64,000 bases of DNA from an uncultured Lachnospiraceae bacterium. GTDB taxonomy: Bacteria > Bacillota > Clostridia > Lachnospirales > Lachnospiraceae. The DNA lies in NCBI GenBank assembly GCA_900317555.1, contig ONHF01000011.1:1-64000 (forward strand). The letters are read 5' to 3'. The translations under genes and the position numbers were made by a program. This document shows positions 16,312-29,193 of this stretch, piece after piece; position 1 is the first letter of the stretch; every line of letters starts with the position of its first letter. A model generated the notes under the pieces. The model was not told the origin of the DNA, searched no databases, and saw nothing but the letters and a program-made list of their open reading frames with translations.

Positions 16312-17816
16312 TCATACCTCGCGCAGATTCGTATACCCCATAAGATATTCATCCACCGCTCTCGCGGCCTTGCGCCCTTCGGTGATCGCCCAGACGACCA
16401 GCGACTGTCCCCGGTGCATGTCTCCTGCTGTAAATACTTTGGGAACATTCGTCTGATATTCTTCGGGATCCTTTGTAAGGACGGTGTTTCTGCCGGAGAG
16501 TCTGACGCCGAACATTTCGGGCGTCTTCTCTTCGCAGCCAAGGAAGCCTGCCGCGATGAGAAGAAGATCGCACGGGATTGTTTTCGCGCTGCCCGGCACC
16601 TCGCTCATCTTCCGGTCTTTGTCAAAACAAACCTTGACCGTAACAATTTCCTTCAGGCACCCTTTTTTATCTGTGTGATATTCCTTGACCGTCGTCTCAT
16701 ATACGCGGGGATCGTGGCCGAAAAGCGTCTGCGCTTCTTCATGACCATAGTCCACTTTGCGTACCCTCGGCCATTCCGGCCACGGGTTGGAAGTGGTTCT
16801 TTCGGCAGGCGGTTCCGGCATCATCTCGAGCGCTGTCACCGACTTGCAGCCGTGACGGATCACGGTCGCGATGCAGTCATTGCCGGTGTCGCCGCCGCCG
16901 ACGACAACGACGTTTTTCCCGTGCGCGTTTATATAGCCGCCGGCTTTTTCAAGCTCCTGCACGGTTCTTCCGCCGGAGGAAAGAAGACTCTTCGTCGTTG
17001 ACGCAAGGAAATCAACCGCGTAGTAAATGCCCTTGATTTTCTCCGGATCTGCTCCGGGGAGCGGTCTTGCCTTCTTCGCGCCGCAGCACAGAACGACCGC
17101 ATCGTACTCTTTTAAAAGCTCCGCTGCCGAGACGTCTGTTCCGACGTTAACGCCGGTCCGGAAAACAACGCCTTCCGCCTCCATCAGCTTCTGCCTTCTT
17201 GCGATCACATCCTTTTCCAGCTTCATGTTCGGAATACCGTACATTAAAAGCCCGCCGATTCTGTCGTCCCGCTCGAAGACCGTTACGAAATGTCCTCTGT
17301 GATTGAGTTCATCCGCCGCGGCGAGTCCGGAAGGGCCGCTCCCGATCACGGCTACCTTTCTTCCGCTTCTGACCTTCGGAACTCTCGGCTTTATGCTGCC
17401 GTCTTCATACGCTGTCTCAACGGTAAAAAGCTCGTTATCGCGGATGGTGACCGGTTCACCGTATTCGCCGTTGATGCAGGCTTTTTCACAAAGCGCCGGG
17501 CAGACACGGCCGGTGAATTCCGGGAAATTGTTTGTTTTGGCGAGTCTGGAGAAAGCATGCTCCAGATTGTCATTATAAATCTGATCGTTCCACTCCGGGA
17601 TCAGGTTGTGCAGAGGGCATCCCGTCACCATGCCGTTTAATTTCATCGCGGACTGGCAAAGCGGTACGCCGCAGTCCATGCAGCGGGCTGCCTGCTCTCT
17701 TCTTTCGTCCCTGGAGAGCGGTGTATGAAATTCCTTAAAATTCAGGACCCGTTCGCGTACAGGGACGCCTTTGTTTTCGATTCTTTGGAATTCCAGAAAT
17801 CCGGTTGGCTTCCCCA

Positions 17817-17817
<1 letters not shown>
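16312..17817 (-). CDS. gltD: Glutamate synthase small subunit
   Basis: A 501-residue flavoprotein that passes electrons from NADPH to the large subunit. The N-terminal Fe-S part has CMDCGVPLC and CPLHNLIPEWN plus CPALCEKAC. The FAD site reads VAVIGSGPSGLAAADEL and the NAD(P)H site VVVVGGGDTGNDC. The C-terminal second FAD stretch VFTAGDMHRGQSLVVWAI is complete. The ATG overlaps the gltB stop codon in TAATG, so the two are translationally coupled, with GGAGGTG upstream. Confidence 0.96.
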
Positions 17818-22367
<4,550 letters not shown>

Positions 22368-22391
22368 TCTATTCTCCATTGAATACCAGCC

Positions 22392-22419
22392 GGCCCCGGA
22401 CAGGTGAGTGCCCGGGGCC
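22392..22419 (-). promoter_or_regulatory. Stem-loop between glnN and gltB
   Basis: GGCCCCGG and CCGGGGCC form an 8-base-pair GC stem with a 12-base loop, 25 bases upstream of gltB. No U-run follows, so it is more likely an RNA-processing or pausing element than a full terminator. Confidence 0.5.
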
Positions 22420-22475
22420 TTCGGTGTATACAGTTAAGGAACTACGTCAAAGCCGCGAGGGTTGCGGCCAGGCCG

Positions 22476-24581
22476 TCATCTGAGGGAAAACAGCAGCTCT
22501 CCGTAAGTCGGATACGGCAGATACTGTTCGGGGATAATCGCTTCCGCGGCATCTACGGACGCGCGGAGCGTATCCATATCCGTAAGGATTGTGTCATGAT
22601 AATATCTTGCTGTCTTCAGGGCATCGGTTTCCGCTTCCGCCTTGTGCGTATCATCCGAAAGCTTTCCGAGTGCCTTGTCGATCTCACCTTCCGCTTCGTC
22701 GAGCGTTCCGATGATATCCGTCTCGTAGCTGACCTTGAGCTCCGGCATCAGCTGCTTCTTCTTCAGCGCTTCGTTTGTGACATCCTTCATATAGGATACG
22801 AGGCCGGAGGTGAAGTCCTTGCGGACCATTTCCTGCATCGTAAGCGATTCGATATGAATCGTCTTCACATAGTTTTCAAGGAAGATCTCATAGCGCGAAC
22901 GCAGCTCTTCTTTCGTGAATACGCCGTGTTTTGTGAACAGATCCACACTCTTGTCACTGATCAGATGCGGCATTGCATCCGGAAGAGACTTGAGGTTGTA
23001 GAGTCCCCTCTTTTCCGCTTCTGCAATCCACTCGTCGGTATAACCGTTGCCGTTGAACAGGATCTTCTTGTGCTCGTCGAGGAGCTTTTTTAACAGCTTC
23101 TTGACTTCCTCGTCCCGGCTTTCTTCCGGAACATCCTTGAGCGCGTCGTAGATTCTTGAAAGGTACTCGGCAACTGCCGTGTTCAGCACCATGTTGGGGT
23201 CTGCTACGGAAAGCGAGGAGCCCGGCATACGGAACTCGAATTTGTTGCCTGTGAAAGCAAACGGTGATGTTCTGTTGCGGTCTGTTGTATCTTTTGTGAT
23301 ATGCGGCAGAACTTCCGCAAGACCCATCGAGGTCTTTCCTGCGGAAACAAAAGCTGTGCCTTCGTCAATCGACTTTAATACCTTCGCGAGCTCGTCGCCG
23401 ACAAAGATCGAGATGACAGCCGGCGGAGCTTCGTTCGCGCCAAGGCGGTGGTCATTGCCGGCTGTTGCGACCGATACACGGAGCAGATCCGCGTACTCGT
23501 CTACAGCGGCGATCGTCGACATCAGGAAGACCAGGAACTGAATATTCTGGTCCGGTGTCTTGCCGGGGTCCAGAAGGTTCACGCCGGTGTTGGTAATGAT
23601 CGACCAGTTGTTGTGCTTGCCGGAGCCGTTGACGCCTTCAAACGGCTTCTCATGCAGAAGGCAGGCATAGCCGTGTTTGTCGGCAACCTTCTTCATCATC
23701 TCCATGGTCAGCTGGTTGTGGTCAACGGCGATGTTCGCGGTTTCGAAAACCGGAGCCAGCTCGTGCTGGGAGGGAGCGACTTCGTTGTGTTTTGTTTTGG
23801 CGGGAACACCCAGCTTCCAGAGCTCCTGATCCAGATCATGCATGAACTCGGAAACCTTCGGCTTGAGAACGCCGAAATAATGATCCTCCATCTCCTGTCC
23901 CTTCGGAGCGGGAGCGCCGATCAGTGTGCGGCCGGTCATCAGAAGATCTTTTCTCTTCAGATACATTTCCTTGTCGATCAGGAAATATTCCTGCTCGGAG
24001 CCGACGGTTGTATCGACATGGGTGACTTCCGTATTGCCGAGAAGGTGCAGTACCTTCACGGCTTCTTTGGAGAGTGCTTCCATCGAACGCAGAAGCGGCG
24101 TCTTCTTGTCGAGTGCTTCACCGCCGTAAGAAGCGAAAGCAGTCGGGATATACAGAGTGCCGTCTTTAATAAATGCCGGAGAAGAAGGGTCCCACGCGGT
24201 ATAACCTCTTGCTTCAAAGGTCGCGCGAAGGCCGCCGCTGGGGAATGAGGAAGCGTCCGGTTCGCCCTTGACCAGTTCCTTGCCGGAGAAATCCATGATC
24301 ACGGAACCGTCTGCCTGCGGATTGATGAAGCTGTCGTGCTTCTCGGCGGTCAGACCCGTCATCGGCTGGAACCAGTGTGTAAAGTGCGTGGCGCCGTGCT
24401 CGAGTGCCCAGTTCTTCATAACCGCGGCAACCGTGTTGGCGACATCCAGCTGCAGGTGCGTGCCGTTCGTAGCACATGCGTGAACTGCCTTATAAATGTC
24501 CTTGGGAAGCCGTTCCTTCATGACCTTGTCATTGAAAACAAGACTTCCGTACATTTCCGGTACAGAATTGATATTTTCCAT
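22476..24581 (-). CDS. glnN: Glutamine synthetase, type III
   Basis: A 701-residue GSIII, about 250 residues longer than GSI, that makes glutamine from glutamate, ammonia and ATP. Family motifs are EQEYFLID and KHNEVAPSQHELAPVFE in the first half, GVNGSGKHNNWS, RLGANEAPPAVIS and NRTSPFAFTGNKFEFRMPGSS. The TTG five codons upstream is not needed; the ATG at 24581 has GGAGGA at good spacing. It is the first gene of a minus-strand nitrogen series glnN-gltB-gltD-amt. Its leader contains a strong terminator overlapped by a hexaloop hairpin, indicating transcript-level attenuation. Confidence 0.97.
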   Translation of the reverse strand: MENINSVPEMYGSLVFNDKVMKERLPKDIYKAVHACATNGTHLQLDVANTVAAVMKNWALEHGATHFTHWFQPMTGLTAEKHDSFINPQADGSVIMDFSGKELVKGEPDASSFPSGGLRATFEARGYTAWDPSSPAFIKDGTLYIPTAFASYGGEALDKKTPLLRSMEALSKEAVKVLHLLGNTEVTHVDTTVGSEQEYFLIDKEMYLKRKDLLMTGRTLIGAPAPKGQEMEDHYFGVLKPKVSEFMHDLDQELWKLGVPAKTKHNEVAPSQHELAPVFETANIAVDHNQLTMEMMKKVADKHGYACLLHEKPFEGVNGSGKHNNWSIITNTGVNLLDPGKTPDQNIQFLVFLMSTIAAVDEYADLLRVSVATAGNDHRLGANEAPPAVISIFVGDELAKVLKSIDEGTAFVSAGKTSMGLAEVLPHITKDTTDRNRTSPFAFTGNKFEFRMPGSSLSVADPNMVLNTAVAEYLSRIYDALKDVPEESRDEEVKKLLKKLLDEHKKILFNGNGYTDEWIAEAEKRGLYNLKSLPDAMPHLISDKSVDLFTKHGVFTKEELRSRYEIFLENYVKTIHIESLTMQEMVRKDFTSGLVSYMKDVTNEALKKKQLMPELKVSYETDIIGTLDEAEGEIDKALGKLSDDTHKAEAETDALKTARYYHDTILTDMDTLRASVDAAEAIIPEQYLPYPTYGELLFSLR

Positions 24582-24606
24582 AAGCTCCTCCTGCAAAAAA
24601 CGAAAA

Positions 24607-24658
24607 AGCGCCCCGGGAGACCGCCCGTATGAGCTGTCTCCCGAAGCGCCTTTGCTTC
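24607..24658 (-). promoter_or_regulatory. glnN leader terminator with competing A1/G4 hexaloop hairpin
   Basis: On the minus strand AAAGGCGCTTCGGGAGAC pairs over 18 bases (three G-U) with the arm ending GGGGCGCTTTTT, an intrinsic terminator 26 bases before the glnN ATG. Directly upstream GAAGC-AAAGGC-GCTTC (24658-24643) forms a perfect 5-base-pair hairpin with a six-base loop that has A1 and G4. It consumes the first arm of the terminator, so the two folds are alternatives. No second (P1) hexaloop was found upstream. Confidence 0.8.
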
Positions 24659-24702
24659 ATGCAACTGGTTTTATCACATGGTTCCCTGCCTGTCAAGACT
24701 TT

Positions 24703-24731
24703 TGTATACAATAATGCAATAGGCTTGACAA
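24703..24731 (-). promoter_or_regulatory. Predicted glnN promoter
   Basis: On the minus strand TTGTCA (24731-24726) and TATACA (24708-24703) are 17 bases apart. Its -35 box overlaps the asnB -35 box on the other strand, so the two polymerases would compete. A second possible glnN promoter (TTGACA, 17 bases, TAAAAC at 24696-24668) lies downstream. Confidence 0.65.
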
Positions 24732-24753
24732 GTCGCCGGGAGAGCGTCATAAT
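24725..24753 (+). promoter_or_regulatory. Predicted asnB promoter
   Basis: A consensus TTGACA (24725-24730) and CATAAT (24748-24753) are spaced by 17 bases. Transcription would start near 24760, giving a leader of about 175 bases that includes a terminator. Confidence 0.7.
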
Positions 24754-24777
24754 GCCTTCCATAAAGCAAGTACATAC

Positions 24778-24860
24778 AAACGCGGCAGAGACGTCGCTTT
24801 CCACCCTGCGGGCAGCATTCACGCGGCCCCTTCGGCGGATGCGGCTCTCTGCCGCGTTTT
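24778..24860 (+). promoter_or_regulatory. asnB leader terminator with competing A1/G4 hexaloop hairpin
   Basis: CGCGGCAGAG and CTCTGCCGCG close a long hairpin followed by TTTTATTT, a terminator 75 bases before asnB. The 5' arm can instead fold as GCGGC-AGAGAC-GTCGC (24782-24797), five pairs with one G-U and a six-base loop with A1 and G4. The sequence CAAGTACAT occurs before and after the terminator (24768 and 24887). Confidence 0.65.
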
Positions 24861-24934
24861 ATTTGTACATTAATTTAAGAAAGCACCAAGTACATTGTCC
24901 GCCGGAGCGCCGGCCGGATGAGGAGGAGGATTCC

Positions 24935-26518
24935 ATGTGCAGCATTCTAGGCTACTGCGGCAAGCCTGCATCATATGAAGCGATGCAGGCGATGCTCGCC
25001 AAGACAATTTCCAGAGGACCGGATATGTCCCGGATCGTGAAAACCGGGGACGGGTATCTGGGATTCAACCGCCTCTCGATCATGGGACTGACCGAGGCGG
25101 GCATGCAGCCCTTTGAATATAATGGAAATTACTGCGTATGCAACGGTGAAATCTACGGCTTCCGCCCGATCCGGGAATACCTCTGCGGCAAGGGTTATAC
25201 CTTCCGTTCCGAATCCGACTGCGAAATTCTGCTTCCTCTTTACGAGGAACTCGGTGTTTCCATGTTCCGGATGCTGGATGCGGAATTTGCGCTGATCATC
25301 TATGACGGCAGCACCGGAGAATATATTGCCGCGAGAGATCCGATCGGCATTCGTCCTTTATATTACGGATATGACGCGGAAGGGAGCATCGTTTTTGCCT
25401 CCGAGCCGAAGAACCTCGTCGGTACCTGCGCGAAGATTTTCCCGTTCCCTCCCGGATGCTATTACGCGGGCGGCGAGTTCCATACGTATAAAGATCCTTC
25501 GAAAGTCGACCGGTATCTGGACGACGATCTTCCGGAAATCTGCAAAAACATTCACGACAAGCTTCTGTGCGGTATTAAAAAGCGTCTGGACGCCGATGCG
25601 CCGGTCGGTTATCTGCTCTCCGGCGGTCTTGATTCTTCGCTTGTGTGCGGAGCTGCCGCCAGGCTCATGAAGAAGCCGATCGAGACTTTCTCGATCGGTA
25701 TGGACATCGACGCTATTGATCTGAAATACGCGCGCGAAGTTGCTTCTTATATCGGTTCCAACCACCATGAAGTCATCATCACAAGAGACGATGTCATAAA
25801 CGCGCTGGAGCCTGTTATTGCGGCTCTCGGCACTTTTGATATCACGACGGTTCGCGCCTCAATCGGCATGTATCTTGTCTGCAAATGGATTCATGAAAAT
25901 ACGAACATCCGTGTCATCCTGACCGGCGAAATTTCCGATGAACTCTTCGGTTATAAATATACGGATTTTGCTCCATCCCCCGACGCTTTCCAGAAGGAAG
26001 CCGAAAAGCGCATTCGTGAAATCAACGTATACGATGTGCTGCGGGCAGACCGCTGTATTTCCGTAAATTCACTCGAAGCGCGCGTACCGTTCGGCGATCT
26101 GGATTTTGTCGATTATGTGATGCATGTAAACCCGGAAAAGAAGATGAACACCTACGGCATCGGCAAATATCTTCTCCGGCACGCGTTCGAGGAAGACGAG
26201 CTTATACCGAGAAACATTCTGATGCGTGAAAAGGCGGCTTTCTCCGATGCGGTCGGACACTCTCTGCGCAATGATCTGATCGAATACGCGGAATCACTCT
26301 ACACGGATGAGGAATATGAGAAGCGCCGCAAGCTGTATCCGCATGCGATGCCGTTTACAAAAGAATCGCTGCTCTACCGCGAAATTTTCGAAAAATATTA
26401 TCCGGGACAGGGACAGATGATCCCGGCGTTCTGGATGCCGAACAAGAGCTGGAAGGGCTGCGATGTCAATGATCCTTCCGCCCGCGTTCTTTCCAATTAC
26501 GGAGCTTCCGGAGAGTAA
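24935..26518 (+). CDS. asnB: Asparagine synthase (glutamine-hydrolysing)
   Basis: A 527-residue enzyme making asparagine from aspartate, ATP and glutamine. The ATG at 24935, seven bases after AGGAGGA, exposes the nucleophile Cys2 (MCSILGYCG) of the class II amidotransferase domain. GLDSS within LLSGGLDSSLVCG is the ATP pyrophosphatase loop, and LTGEISDELFGYKY is the synthetase motif. The frame is open for about 300 bases upstream, but those residues are not homologous-looking and would bury the catalytic cysteine. It is transcribed alone, divergently from glnN, behind its own leader terminator. Confidence 0.97.
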   Translation: MCSILGYCGKPASYEAMQAMLAKTISRGPDMSRIVKTGDGYLGFNRLSIMGLTEAGMQPFEYNGNYCVCNGEIYGFRPIREYLCGKGYTFRSESDCEILLPLYEELGVSMFRMLDAEFALIIYDGSTGEYIAARDPIGIRPLYYGYDAEGSIVFASEPKNLVGTCAKIFPFPPGCYYAGGEFHTYKDPSKVDRYLDDDLPEICKNIHDKLLCGIKKRLDADAPVGYLLSGGLDSSLVCGAAARLMKKPIETFSIGMDIDAIDLKYAREVASYIGSNHHEVIITRDDVINALEPVIAALGTFDITTVRASIGMYLVCKWIHENTNIRVILTGEISDELFGYKYTDFAPSPDAFQKEAEKRIREINVYDVLRADRCISVNSLEARVPFGDLDFVDYVMHVNPEKKMNTYGIGKYLLRHAFEEDELIPRNILMREKAAFSDAVGHSLRNDLIEYAESLYTDEEYEKRRKLYPHAMPFTKESLLYREIFEKYYPGQGQMIPAFWMPNKSWKGCDVNDPSARVLSNYGASGE

Positions 26519-26591
26519 ACTGCCTGACGGGTCAATACAATAAGAAGCAGCCTTTCCGGTCTGCATGAAAAATTGAAGACAAATCTGCAGA

Positions 26592-26641
26592 CTGCCCTCG
26601 CAGTGCATAGATTTTCCGTTTTCTATGCACTGCGGGGGCAG
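26592..26641. terminator. 20-base-pair perfect-type hairpin after asnB
   Basis: CTGCCCTCGCAGTGCATAGA and its near-complement (26622-26641) form a 20-base-pair stem with a 10-base loop between convergent genes. No clear U-run follows on either strand. It probably ends or protects the asnB transcript. Confidence 0.6.
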
Positions 26642-26701
26642 GCGCTTGAAATATCGTAAACATTATGTAAACTGCGACAGATTTCGCATATTGCATTGTA
26701 A

Positions 26702-27478
26702 TTACTGCATGCTGTAGGTTACCGTGACATCGGCGTCGATACTCATCTGGCCGGGCTCCATCTGCATACTGTCGGCAGAGTTCATGGATTCCATAGCCAT
26801 TGTTTTGCCGCTGACGGTAGGGTCGTACTGCGCAGAGGTATCCTGATAGCCTTCCACGAGAACAGACGGCTCTCCAAGCGTTTTTCCGGCAGCTTCCGCG
26901 AGAACCTGTGCCTTCGCCCGCGCGGCGCTGACAGCCGCCTGCAACGCTTCCTGATATTTCTCATCATAGGAACTGCAGGTATAAGTCACGTTGTTTACAT
27001 TGTTGGCGCCGGCAGCGACCGCCTCTGTAATAAGCTTTCCGGTATCCGCGATCTTCCTGTCGGAAACCGTAAGTGTTGTCGTCACCTGGTAGGACGTGAT
27101 TTTATTCGAATTGTAATCGTACTGCGGGTAGATGTCGTAGCCGCTGGTCTGCAGGCTCTTTTCCTCTACGCCAAGATCTTTCAGCTTCTCTTTCACTTTG
27201 TTGACCGATTCGGTATTCTTCTTCTGCGCTTTTTCCGCGGTGCTTTCATTCGTGGTGATGCCAAGGGAAATCGCCGCCATATCCGGTGTTTCCTTTACCG
27301 AGCCCTTCGCAGTCACCGTGACGGTATTGCCGGATACCTGTGCTTGCGCCGAAGACACTGCCTGCGTCGTGATGGCAGCTGCTGATTCCTTCGCCTGCCC
27401 TGCCGTCTCCGCGCAGCCTGTCACCGCGAGTGCTGCTGCCGCCAGTATTGCTGTTACAATTCCTCTTTTCTTCATCAT
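26702..27478 (-). CDS. SIMPL-domain lipoprotein
   Basis: A 258-residue secreted protein with lipobox AVTGC, so it is lipid-anchored at Cys22. Residues about 50-255 match the SIMPL (DUF541) fold: VTAKGSVKETPDMAAISLGI at the start, YDIYPQYDY in the middle and a C-terminal DADVTVTYSM strand. The family's role is obscure; some members affect envelope stress or signalling. ATG at 27478 follows AAGGGAG. It is the third gene after the ECF sigma factor and its probable anti-sigma factor, 23 bases downstream, so it is likely part of the same envelope-stress unit. Confidence 0.87.
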   Translation of the reverse strand: MMKKRGIVTAILAAAALAVTGCAETAGQAKESAAAITTQAVSSAQAQVSGNTVTVTAKGSVKETPDMAAISLGITTNESTAEKAQKKNTESVNKVKEKLKDLGVEEKSLQTSGYDIYPQYDYNSNKITSYQVTTTLTVSDRKIADTGKLITEAVAAGANNVNNVTYTCSSYDEKYQEALQAAVSAARAKAQVLAEAAGKTLGEPSVLVEGYQDTSAQYDPTVSGKTMAMESMNSADSMQMEPGQMSIDADVTVTYSMQ

Positions 27479-27501
27479 GGTCTTTCTCCCTTCTGTATCT
27501 G

Positions 27502-28425
27502 TTATTCTGCTTTTGTAATGGACAGCGTATCCCAGAAAGCGCCGTCGGACAAAATATCCTGATACGTTATGCTGTTGTCCTGCTTCTTTCCGTTTTCATC
27601 GGTTTCACTGATATCCTGCACATAAATCACGATATCTTTGAGTGCATCACTGCCCGCGGTCACCGTAAAGCTTTCCGCTTTATCGGTAAGAGACGGCGCG
27701 GCGATCCGCGCCTGATATGTCTTCTCTCCCGCTGAGAAGTCATAGGTTCTTTCTTCCTGCGCTGCCGCGGTAGCATCTGCCGTCTGTCCCGCTTCCCCGC
27801 TTCCGGCCGTGACACGCACCTCATACGAACCTGTGTGGCCATTCGGCAGAAGAAGCCCGCTCACGTGAAATGTAACCGTATCCGGAGCGGCCGCCCCGGC
27901 CACGGCGCTGTCCTGCGCGCTGTTGTCTTTCCCGGAAGAAACCGTTCCCTCGAAGGAAGATGCGACAAGATACGCAGGACGCATCCCATTCTGATCTTCC
28001 GCAGAGCGGATTTCATAAGACTGCAATGCGGCTGCGGATTCCAGCGCTCCATCGTACGCCCCGGCAGACGCCGCGGCAGGTTCCTGCGCTTTGTCCGCGC
28101 TCTTTTTCATCGCGGCATCACCGGCAGCATCAGCGCCGTATAATGCAGGCGCCTCCTCCGCGGCTGCCGGCGCAGTACCCGATGCAACTTCAGAAGGTCT
28201 TGAAAAGCCTCCGGTGAACCGGAAGACGATCATGCCGGTCAGCGCTGCTGCAGAAAGTGTGACCAGCATGGTCACTGTTTTGCGCCTGTTAGTTGTTTTA
28301 CCGTGATTTCGGAGGGTCATCTGCTGTGCGGACGACCTCTGCCGGAAGCGGGCGGTCTCTTCGATCAGGTCGTCATCAATCTCACCGACGGCATCCAAAA
28401 GGCGCCCTGCGCCCTCCTGTTTCAT
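27502..28425 (-). CDS. Probable anti-sigma factor, single-pass membrane protein
   Basis: A 307-residue protein with a cytoplasmic N-terminus of about 50 residues, one membrane span (VTMLVTLSAAALTGMIVF) and a long extracytoplasmic part rich in Ala, Ser and Glu. The start overlaps the ECF sigma gene by four bases (ATGA), a typical sigma/anti-sigma coupling. No HxxxCxxC zinc motif is present, so it is not a ZAS-type factor. The outer domain around TYDFSAGEKTYQARI is unrecognised. Function is inferred from topology and position. Confidence 0.7.
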   Translation of the reverse strand: MKQEGAGRLLDAVGEIDDDLIEETARFRQRSSAQQMTLRNHGKTTNRRKTVTMLVTLSAAALTGMIVFRFTGGFSRPSEVASGTAPAAAEEAPALYGADAAGDAAMKKSADKAQEPAAASAGAYDGALESAAALQSYEIRSAEDQNGMRPAYLVASSFEGTVSSGKDNSAQDSAVAGAAAPDTVTFHVSGLLLPNGHTGSYEVRVTAGSGEAGQTADATAAAQEERTYDFSAGEKTYQARIAAPSLTDKAESFTVTAGSDALKDIVIYVQDISETDENGKKQDNSITYQDILSDGAFWDTLSITKAE

Positions 28426-28982
28426 ATCACAAACCCCTCCTTTTCCAGATAATCTTTCAATCCTTTCCTCGTTCTGGAAAGAATACTGCGGACGCTCCCT
28501 TCCGGGATTCCCGCTTTATCAGCGATGTCCGCACAGCAATCGAGAAAGAAATACCGGCTGATGAAAATCTGCCGTTTCTGCTGATCGAGGCTCCGCAGAT
28601 AAACGGATATCGCTTCGCCCAGCGCTGCCGCGCCAAGCCGTGTTTCGGCGGGGTCCTGCGTTCCGACGCACTCCGCAAGCTCATCGAGAGAGGCTTCGTA
28701 AGTACTGCCCTCTCGTTTTGCGGTATGCAGTTTTCTGTACATATCAATCGCAAGATTTCTCGTGATCCTGCCAAGATAAGCCGCAAGGCTCTGCGGCCGG
28801 TCCGAGGGCATGGAATTCCATGCGCGCAGATAAGTGTCATTCACACACTCCTCTTCGTCCTGCCGGTTCGAAAGAACATTGGCGGCAATCACCGCAAGGT
28901 ACCTGCCGTACTGGTCCTGCGTCTGCCTGATCGCGGCTTCATCCCGCGCCCAGTACAGATTCACGATCTGTTCATCATTCAT
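28422..28982 (-). CDS. ECF RNA polymerase sigma factor
   Basis: A 186-residue sigma-70 family protein with region 2 (DEEECVNDTYLRAWNSMP, promoter melting and core binding) and region 4 (IADKAGIPEGSVRSILSRTRKGL, the -35-binding helix-turn-helix). It lacks regions 1 and 3, as ECF factors do. Start ATG follows AGGAAAGG. It overlaps the anti-sigma gene and heads a three-gene unit ending in the SIMPL lipoprotein, so an envelope signal is likely. Targets cannot be read from the window. Confidence 0.94.
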   Translation of the reverse strand: MNDEQIVNLYWARDEAAIRQTQDQYGRYLAVIAANVLSNRQDEEECVNDTYLRAWNSMPSDRPQSLAAYLGRITRNLAIDMYRKLHTAKREGSTYEASLDELAECVGTQDPAETRLGAAALGEAISVYLRSLDQQKRQIFISRYFFLDCCADIADKAGIPEGSVRSILSRTRKGLKDYLEKEGFVI

Positions 28983-29193
28983 AAATAAGGCGCCTTTCCT
29001 GTTGAACGTATCATCCGTTCTACCTGTATAGACGTAATTTATTTCCGGTTGCTGCAGTGAAAAACAAAAATCCGCAAAATTTTGAACCGCCCAAATTTGT
29101 TTTTTCTGTTACCGGCTTATATAATTATGTCATTACGCAGCGGGCATTTTCCAGTCCCGCCGCAGTGAAAATAACAAACGAAAGGACTATAAT

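Noticed and set aside
24660..24700. A second (P1) ANTAR hexaloop upstream of the glnN hairpin
   Set aside because: I tested every AxxG hexamer in the leader for flanking complementarity and none gave a stem of four or more pairs. The claim is limited to the single hairpin overlapping the terminator.
29031..29053. An ECF-type promoter (AACC and CGTC) upstream of the sigma gene
   Set aside because: The two elements are present on the minus strand, but the spacing is about 13 bases where ECF promoters need 16-17.
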